Of a stretch of 64,000 bases of DNA, positions 56,475-64,000 are shown piece after piece. A program made the position numbers and the translations under genes. The notes beneath the pieces were generated by a model. It made no database searches. It saw only the letters and a program-made list of their open reading frames with translations, and had not been told where the DNA came from. Source of the DNA: Paratinospora sagittata (taxonomy: Eukaryota > Streptophyta > Magnoliopsida > Ranunculales > Menispermaceae); contig CM069597.1 of the NCBI GenBank assembly GCA_035771175.1, forward strand, positions 11,629,001 to 11,693,000. Reading direction: 5' to 3'. The first letter of the stretch is position 1, and each line of letters opens with the position of its first letter.

Positions 56475-58260
56475 TCCTGGGGTTCCTTGAGGCAACATCC
56501 TGTCCCACGTGTTCAAGGCTGGACGAATTCTTAATTAGCAATGGTTGGGATGAAATATTCCTTGTCTCCAAACAGGAAGTGGAGATTAGAACTACGTCAG
56601 ACCATTGCCTGATCACATTGAATACAAAAGTGGGTGTATGGGGACCCCTCCCATTCAGATTTGAACATATGTGGTTCTCTTATCCTAACTTCAGGAAGCT
56701 TAGTAATCAGTGGTGGAGAATGCCTACTACTCAGGGATGGGCTGGCTATAGATTTATGCAAAAACTGAAATTTTTGAAAGGAAAACTCAAAGATTGGAGC
56801 AAGAACTTTGCATCTCAGGACAAGCTGCATCGTCTTTAGTTGCTCTTTGATTTGAAGCAGATTGATGACCAGTTGGGCACCTCCAACTGGACTGAGGACC
56901 TCCAGATGAGAAGACTATAGATTTCAATGGATATTCACACTATCGACGGTAGAGTTGATAGACTGGCATGTCAGAAAGCAAGGGTTAGATGGGCGAAAGA
57001 AGGTGACATCAACTCAAAATATTTCCACGAAATGCTGAGTTTAGAAGACCGAGATCCCTTTTATTAAAATTGGAGAATGATGATAGTACCATCGTTGAAG
57101 ATAGGGAGGAGATATGCCAGGAAATCATCAGTCACTTCAACCGGACGTTCAATGATGACTGTCCACAAAATTGGGGCATAAAAGGCATAAACTGGAATCA
57201 TATTTCCGTGGCACAACAATAGTGGCTTGAAAGACCCTTTGATTTCGATGAAATAAGAGAGGTGGTCTTCAACAGTGAGGGAGATAAGGGCCTAGGGCCT
57301 AACGACTTTACAATGCTGTTCTATTAGAAGAATTGGGAGGTGCTCAAAGAAGATATCTTCGGGGTGATGGAAGAATTCTATGAGAATGGGGTGGTCAGCA
57401 GATGCACTAATAAAACTTATATTAGCCTAATACCTAAAAAGATTAATTCCATCAAAGTGGGGGACTTCATACCTATTAGCCTCATAACCAACCTTTATAA
57501 GATCATTGCAAAGACCTTAGCTACTAGGCTACAAATGGTGATTCATTCTACTATTGCAGGCCAAGGAGCAAAATCAATGGTTCTAAAGGGTTATGACAGG
57601 GCGACCCACTGTCCCCTTACCTCTATACTTTGGTGGCAGATGTCTTGGATGGAATCACTAACAAGGCAAAGGAAAATGGAGTCACGAATGGTTTTGGGAT
57701 TGGAAGGGAGGAATTACATCTCTCACATATCCAATATGCAGATGACTATCTCTTCTTCATTGAGAATGATGGCTTTAGTTTGAAGAATACCCTGAAGATG
57801 ATCAACAATTTTTGCTTCATCTCCGGCCCCAAGGTGAATTTCTTAAAAAGCCAGTTGGTTGGAATTAACATACCGGAGGCTGAGTTAGTTGGGATGGCTG
57901 ATCTGTCTGGATGTTTTGTGGGTCAATGGCCTCTAAAATACCTTGGCATGCCTCTTGGAGGCAACCCCCTGAAGATATCCTTTTGGGACCCTATCATGAA
58001 CACTATTGCAAGAAGAGTAGATGTTTGGAGGAGAAGCTTCTTGTCTAAAGGGGGCAGACTAGCCTTACTCAGATCTGTGTTGGAAGCAATTCCAACATAC
58101 TATATGTCTAACTTTCGCTTGCCAAAGTCTGTGCCAGTGATAATTGAAAGATTGATGAGAAACTTCCTTTGGAAAAATGAAGATAAAGAGAATGGATCCC
58201 ATTTGGTGAGATGGGATAGGGTCAAGCAAGACATTGAGTCCGGTGGGAATTGGTGACCTA
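56475..58260 (+). pseudogene. L1 ORF2: endonuclease end and reverse transcriptase, with deletion
   Basis: 56505-56840 completes the endonuclease (SRLDEFLISNGWDE, TTSDHCLITL). 57340-57560 is the start of the reverse transcriptase (ISLIPKK, then ISLITNLYKIIAKTLA). At about 57560 it jumps straight to the text before QGDPLSPYLYTLVADVL (57598-57650), so the segment holding the first catalytic Asp is missing. 57630-58256 keeps the second active site (QYADDYLFF, 57730-57757), KYLGMPLGG and LPKSVPVIIERLMRNFLWK. Stops near 56838 and 57608 also disable it. Confidence 0.9.
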
Positions 58261-59226
58261 AACATGAACAAAGCCCTTGTTGGAAAATGGCTATGGAGAT
58301 ATCACAGAGAAGAATGCATTTTGGGTTAGAGTTATTAGAAGCAGAAATGGGTTGCATGAAAATGCTAGAGATGCCAACATCTCCTCTAGATTATCTTACT
58401 GTTGCCCATGGAAATTCATCCACTCCATCTACCCCCAATTCCTACCTTTGGTTAGACTTAAGTTGGGAAATGGGTCCTCCATTAGATTCTGGGAAGTTGC
58501 TCTGAACCCCTAATGACCTCCTTTCCCAACCTATATGGACTATCTGGGCTTTATAACGCTACCATCACTTCCTTTGCAATCTTGCATCCAACCAATGAGG
58601 GTAGCGTACAAAACTTGAATTTGCACCTCTCTGGGAACCTTCCCAATAGTTCTCTGGCTGAAATCCCCCTCCTTATCCAAGTGCTTGAACTTGGCTGATA
58701 GCCCTTAAAAAATTGAATGTTGCTGATGTGTTGCAGAACATACTTCCTAATACTTGTAGATCTCCTTCATGGTGTTGTATATGTAGGAATGAGGCTGAAT
58801 CTGTTGATCACTTGTTTGGCGGTTGTGAAAAGATTAGGGAACTGTGGAGTCTGTGCCCATCCTTGCCTTTTCCAGATCACAACTCACTTTGCTCTTTTCC
58901 CAGCAATGCTCAATTAAGTAGTAGTTTGAAGTAGTACTGGAAATGTATTTATTTTTGCTAATGTTCGGTGTATTTGGTTAGAAAGGAACAAAATAACTTT
59001 TAAGATTGTAGTAGTAATAGCTTTAGGATTTGGGATTAGCCTGTACTTTTGTTTGCTACCTGGGTAAGCTCAGGCAGGCTGTCTTTGGGATACAACATTG
59101 GGGATTGGATGCTTAACTGCATTCCATTTTGGACTCTTTGTAATGCCCAAATGGGACATTTCGTCCCTTTGGTTTTTGTTTTATATATATAAATATATTA
59201 TGTTTCTTGTCAAAAAAAAAAAAAAC
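58261..59226 (+). pseudogene. L1 ORF2 C-terminus (zf-RVT) and 3' UTR
   Basis: 58713-58900 reads the reverse-transcriptase-associated zinc finger (CCICRNEAESVDHLFGGCEK, C-x2-C-x7-H-x4-C). Earlier frames (58290-58510) are scattered. The 3' UTR ends in the poly(A) at 59212. Confidence 0.8.
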
Positions 59227-59242
59227 CATATCCGACTAAAGT

Positions 59243-59645
59243 TGAAAGGTTAATTTGGAAGACAACTATTATGTAGCTGGATATGTGGTAAAACTTTAAA
59301 AGATAGAATCGAAAATGAACATATATGAGAAAAGGTAGGAGTAGCCCAATTGAAGATAAAATGAAAGAAAACTAACTAAGGTGGTTTGAACATGTACAAT
59401 GAAGACTTTTAGATCCTTTAGTTAGGAAGAGCGATCTTTGAACAATTTATGGTAATGATAGAGGTAGAAGTAGACCTAAAATAACGTGTACATAAATAAT
59501 TAAGAAAGATATAACTATTTGTGACTTGAATGTTGACTTTGCCTTGGATAGAGCGGAGTGCAGGAAGTAGGTTCATGTTGCTGACCCCATGTAAGTTGGG
59601 AAAAGGCTTAGTTGAGTTGAGTTGCTATTAGGCCAGCTATACTTT
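59243..59645 (+). pseudogene. RTE-type LINE 3' end
   Basis: It continues the RTE element cut at 51253. RTE-tail text is visible: 'RIRNE..I.EK.GVAPIEDKM..NRLRWF.HVQRR' at about 59305-59405, then 'LDRAEWRK' and 'ADPM' near 59545-59590, ending GGGAAAAGGCTTAGTTGAGTTGAG. Confidence 0.75.
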
Positions 59646-59690
59646 AAGGAAAGAATGTTGAGTAGTAAAGGAAACATACATTATCAAACT

Positions 59691-60495
59691 CAAGGATCGA
59701 AAATTCGATTTCAACTTGACTTTGGTCACTTGAAAATTAGAATTAATTATGAGAAGTTTAATTCAACATGGAGAATTTTCGTAAAAATTCGCTAAATTAG
59801 AGAAGTTTAGAGAATTTTTGCATATATGCTTAAATATCTAGATTTATTGTAGTATAAGCTAAAAACTAATATAAATAAACACTTTTAATACATAAAAATA
59901 TCAATAAGTGACCTAACAAAATCAATCTTGTTAAGTGGGTTGATGAATTTGAAATAGTGGCTTTTGGTCTTAATTCCTTTTCTTTGTTTTGATATTTAAA
60001 TTTGTGGTAGCTTGCTTCTCAACCATATACTTTGTTAGTTTGAATTCCACCATACTTAATTTATTACTTTATTATTTTAATGTATTATTTTTTAATCTTG
60101 TTTTATAAGAGTTAACTAAAAGAAGATGACTTTGAGAACTCTTTTAATTTATTTTTAAGTTTTTATCTTATTTCAACTTTATTTATTTATTTTTTTGCTT
60201 CTTTTCTTCTCTTTTTGGTAATGCATATCCCATAAACTACATAATTCGTTAGCTTATTAAATTATTTTTTAAGATTTATATTACTATGTTGGTTGATGAA
60301 GTTGAAAATAATACATAATTATTAGTATTTTTTTGTTTTCGAAATAATTTTTTTTTACTTCTCTGTCAAATTTTATCAAATTTCTTGTTGAATTTTTGCA
60401 TTTTTTTATGTTACATCCACTTCACACTTCGATGGTAAAAAAAAAGGAAAAATTTTGTGGAAGTTCGCCAAATTTCGGAGAATTTTTGAACCATG
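59691..60495 (+). mobile_element. hAT MITE, family A copy 3
   Basis: 805 bp with a perfect 8-bp target duplication ATCAAACT (59683-59690 and 60496-60503). Ends CAAGGATCGAAAATTC and GAATTTTTGAACCATG are inverted repeats, 13 of 16. This is the best-preserved copy of the family. Confidence 0.95.
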
Positions 60496-60509
60496 ATCAA
60501 ACTAACTAA

Positions 60510-60880
60510 AACAGAAATATGAAGTTAAGAGAAATATGTAGTAAGACATTGAAAGATAAAATTAGAATATGAACATGTTTGAGAAATGATAGGAGTAGCT
60601 CCTAATGAACCTATTAAGATGGTTTGTACGCATATAACAATGATCATTGGATGTACCGATTAGGACAAATGTCCTATTAACATTCCATGTAATGATAAAG
60701 ACAGAAAAAGACTTAAAATAATATAAGCAAAGATAATTAAGAGAAAGAGATGATTACTTTTCATATAAATCTCAATGTAACTCTTGATAGAGCAGATTGG
60801 AGGAAGCGGATTCATGTAGCCACCCATATAGTTGGGAAAAGGCTTTGTTGAGTTCAGTTGAGTACTGTTTAATCATCTCA
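60510..60880 (+). pseudogene. Second RTE-type LINE 3' end
   Basis: It repeats the tail seen at 59243-59645 (…GATAGAGCAGATTGGAGGAAGC… near 60788 and GGGAAAAGGCTTTGTTGAGTT near 60834) with many differences. It is a separate, older copy. Confidence 0.7.
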
Positions 60881-62480
60881 GCTACATTCATTGTAGTTAT
60901 GGGTTCTTACCTCATTGGTTCTTACCTCATTGGTTCTTGTTGTATTCTTTAGAACATGTTGGTTTTGTGTCCATTTTTTAGAAGATGTTTTTCAACCTTA
61001 ATAGGTTTTGCTTTCCATGCTAAGGTTGTGAAATGTTTGGCTTCTTCAATAATCTTGCTCTAATTCTTTGAGCAATAGATATTGTTTAGGGTAATGAAAA
61101 TGTGCAATTCCGATATTTCTTGGTGTCAACCTTGACTGTTCACTCATTTCTTTCTTTTTTTTTGGCTACTAAAAAGGATTCCATACATTCTCTTTTATGT
61201 CACCCTATCTGAATGAAAATAAAAAGTTATACCCCTAATGAAACTTGTCAAAGTGATGAAATTCAAAATGTTATTTGGGAAAAATGTTTTTGTTTCAAGA
61301 TATGAAGATGAAGTAGTAACATGAAAGACTTCAAAATATATGCAATTGTTAAGAAGGATGGTGACATGAGTAATGACAGAATAGGTTAGGCATGACGCAT
61401 GAGAGAAGTTAGAAGGAAATTTGCTAACTTCCAATAAGAATGATAAGTTTGGAGAATTAGGTACATAGATCATGGTAAGTGAGCAGCAGATAATATTGTT
61501 AAAAGATATGGTAATAAATGATGGCATAGTTATTTTCAGAAATTGCTAAATAAAAGAAATTCTGTTTTATGGTGCAACATTTCCCTTTTGGTTACTTTTT
61601 TATTCTTAGCTTTTTGTATAATATCTTAATGCATAAAAATGACTAATCCATGTTGTATGCTGAAAATCTCTCTTGGAATAACTTTATTTGCATGTTGAAT
61701 ATTCTTTAGAAAGAGGGAAAAAACAATCTTGCTTTGCGTTAGATGTTCTAATTTGAAGGTCGCTGAATGTCCTTTTTAAAATGGATTCTTATCCTATTCA
61801 GTTAGGATCAGCAATGTGAACCATATTAATGCAGCACGGGCTGTGTTGTTTCTGAAGTTCTATCAGCATAGAAATTGTGATTAATTAGAATGTTATTTTA
61901 TTTCCTTGTTAAAGTTAATTCCTTTTTATTCGGTAATTTATTTTAGAAATCTAGCTTGAATCCAATTAAGTAATGACTTCAAGTTCCCGCTAGGCTCATG
62001 CAAATAATTTCATTTTGTTTTTTCTACCTCTTAATCATCCTTATCCTCTATATTTGAGTCACTTTGAGGGTTTTTTTATTTTTTATTCTTTTTTCCTTTT
62101 TGTTTAAAGCTATGTGCTTTTCACACAAAAAGAACAACTCTCCACTTCTTTAGAGGATTGAGTTGAGGTTATGACAATAATTGATTTAACTTATCTAATT
62201 ATCTTTTCTTTCTCAACCTTTACTACTCTACTTTTAGATTTGTACCTTGACTAAATTTGTATTTTGTTTTGTTTTATTCCAAGCTTATTTTAAAACATCT
62301 TGATTCTTTGACATTCCTCTAAAGTTCTATATTTGAGTTTGCCCTGCTTGTAGTTTAATCAATTAAGACATTGCCATTGGTGAGAAACATACACTTGGAC
62401 CCCCATCTTATGATGAAATGTGCTTTTGTTTTCTTAACCATGTGATTGTTAGTGCTGAGCCAAGATTTTTGGAAACTAAG
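60881..62480. other. No gene or element recognised
   Basis: AT-rich sequence, part of the GAUT7 intron if the gene continues. No GAUT7-like exon was found on either strand. Confidence 0.6.
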
Positions 62481-62482
62481 GT

Positions 62483-62665
62483 TGCGTTTGGTTTATGATT
62501 CAAAAACAAGAATACAATTTGAAATCAAAAATTCAAAAGACAGCTTTTTATCATGTTCTAAAATAGGTTATTCTCTCAATATATCTTTAAAAAATGTTTT
62601 TAACCAAACACGTTTTTTGTGTTTTTGGGTACAAAAAACTGTATTCGAAACACGAACCAAACAGG
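62483..62665. mobile_element. Fold-back MITE (GTTTGGTT ends)
   Basis: GCGTTTGGTTTATGATTC near the start is mirrored by GAAACACGAACCAAACAGG at the end, with partial pairing inside. Flanking duplications are not convincing. Confidence 0.6.
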
Positions 62666-62761
62666 TGGCTAAAGGATCATCACTTTCATATTTTTTCTTT
62701 CCTCAAAAGCTTGGCCTTATGCACCTCTTTGTACCTCATTGTATTCCTTGCTCAACTGTTG

Positions 62762-62925
62762 TGGGCCTTGGTGTAATGGTTGAGGTTGCTTTATTGTAAC
62801 CTAAAGGTCACAGGTTCAAATCTAGAAACAACCTCTCAAATGTGGAAGTAGGGCTATGCACATCATCCCTTTTCTAGACCTTGTAATGGTAGGAGCCTAA
62901 TGCACGAATTACACTTATGCCCTTT
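62762..62925 (+). mobile_element. Au-type SINE
   Basis: A tRNA-like head carries an A-box region (TTGGTGTAATGGTTGAGG, 62768-62785) and a B box (GGTTCAAATC, 62813-62822). It is followed by 'GAAACAACCTCTCAAATGTG', 'GTAGGGCTATGCACATCA' and 'GAGCCTAATGCACGAATT', the order seen in Au SINEs of plants. Confidence 0.8.
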
Positions 62926-63088
62926 ATGCTCGTTTAAGTAACTCTTGTTTACAAATCCTTTCTACTAAATTTGCTATTGGTTTGATTGACAAAAATCTAT
63001 CTTTTGCAGCCCTAAAACTTTAGTATTTAGTGAGTGTTTCACTACCGTGTTGATTCTCATTGTTTTAGTTACTAAAGCAACTCTCATT

Positions 63089-63858
63089 CATGGTTGTCTA
63101 AAGCACGATCCGAATTGCTGAATTGTACGATTCACCACTTTATTCACCTACAAACGATACGAATTAGATTCTTGTATTCCTATACGTGTGAATCACAAGT
63201 GAATTGGCCTGTAACAATAGTTTTTCATAAGTGAATAAGACTAGATTGCTAGCCGAATCATAGTGAATCGGTCGCAATCATTCGTTAGCTAAAAGCACTA
63301 ATGTCTTTATAACTTTCTGGGTACTTAATGTAAACAAATATATTATTCATATTTATATTGTGAATTTTAAAATTCTGCTATATGAATTTGATTTATCAAG
63401 CCTCGAAAGAACTCTATTCCGATTCACGACTTTAACAACAATGCTCTCACCTTTATCTTGTAGATCCCCAAGCTCAATTTGATTAAAAAAAATCTTCTTT
63501 ACGTCTAAGATCATTGTTGTAGAATTTGTGTATTAGAAATGGATCATTTTGAGGCTTGATGAATTGAATCGGGATTCAAATTGGTGAATTATAAGAGCCG
63601 CAATATAAATGCAAATAGTTTATTTGTACAAATTTAAGTACCCATAGAGTTATAAGGACATTAGGGTTTTTAAACTAGTTGACAATTCTGACCGATTCAA
63701 TACAATTCAACCAAAGACTCGGTTTGATTCACTACCACTTCAGACCGATTCACTTATGGTTCATAGTTATAGCAATTCAAGAATCAAATTTGAATTGTTT
63801 TGGGTGAATCGAATTGTGAACAAACAATGAACCAAATTACGATTTTTTGACAACTATG
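63089..63858. mobile_element. Fold-back element with arms of about 250 bp
   Basis: The left arm (63089-63345) and right arm (about 63610-63858) are inverted copies. CATGGTTGTC pairs with GACAACTATG, and 'ATGTCTTTATAACTTTCTGG' pairs with 'ATAGAGTTATAAGGACATTA'. The arms contain many GATTCAC/GTGAATC motifs. No coding sequence; target duplication unclear. Confidence 0.8.
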
Positions 63859-64000
63859 TCTAACATGCCCATTAATGTGGTGGCTAGAAAAAAGAACCTT
63901 GCTCTACACTCTCTACAATACCATTTCTTCTTCACTTTGCCTGAATGTAGATTTGTGATTTTTGAGCTCTTATTTGAGATAAAACTTCGTCGAGTTTAAC

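Larger units (their letters stand above)
51270..59226 (+). mobile_element. L1 LINE, nearly full length, interrupted twice
   Basis: The element ends in a poly(A) run (59212-59225). It is flanked by a 16-bp target duplication CATATCCCACTAAAGT (51254-51269) / CATATCCGACTAAAGT (59227-59242), 15 of 16. Removing the MITE at 52804-53656 and the solo LTR at 54346-56474 leaves about 4.96 kb, with ORF1, endonuclease, reverse transcriptase and a zinc-finger tail in the expected order. It inserted into the RTE LINE. Confidence 0.9.

Noticed and set aside
62762..62840. A tRNA gene
   Set aside because: The tRNA-like head is followed by the standard Au-SINE body and the stem pairing is lost.

Overview
This is a window of a repeat-rich, AT-rich plant nuclear genome. 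The evidence is spliced genes with GT-AG introns, typical plant transposon families (Ty3/gypsy Tekay and Tat lineages, Sirevirus-like LTRs, L1 and RTE LINEs, tRNA-derived SINEs, hAT MITEs, a Mutator-like element) and two conserved plant genes. The proteins look eudicot. A cucurbit is possible, but that is only an impression.

Only two host genes are supported. A mitochondrial calcium uniporter (MCU family) gene lies at 12999-14762 (+, two exons) and is complete. A GAUT7-type galacturonosyltransferase gene starts at 44334 (+). Its first seven coding exons are present up to 49257, but the catalytic GT8 part is not in the window. It either lies beyond 64000, across an intron of more than 14.7 kb, or has been lost.

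Nearly everything else is mobile DNA, and much of it is nested. From left to right: 0-10 kb holds decayed gypsy pol pieces, a Sirevirus-like solo LTR with a perfect target duplication, and a Tekay-type 3' LTR. 10-15 kb holds MITE-like pieces and the MCU gene. 15.5-26.55 kb is one Tat-like LTR of about 1.06 kb split open by two hAT MITEs and an 8.6-kb Mutator-like element. That element carries both a mudrA-like transposase and a plant-mobile-domain gene, both decayed. 26.5-32.7 kb is a pile of LTR and gag fragments. 33.2-35.1 kb is a direct duplication that looks like a 5' gene region. 35.2-42.3 kb is a 5'-truncated Tat element with pol, a spliced antisense ORF and a 3' LTR.

In 49.3-64 kb (the GAUT7 intron, if the gene continues) an RTE LINE was split by a MITE, a SINE and an L1. 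The L1 was then split by a hAT MITE and a Sirevirus-like solo LTR. Target duplications support most of these steps, so relative ages can be read.

The most notable pattern is that the Sirevirus-like LTRs contain long strings of back-to-back small hairpins. The hairpin sequence differs between LTR subfamilies while the architecture is kept. A second is a satellite-like unit of about 170 bp shared, in opposite orientation, between the inside of the Mutator-like element and the broken 5' edge of the Tat element.
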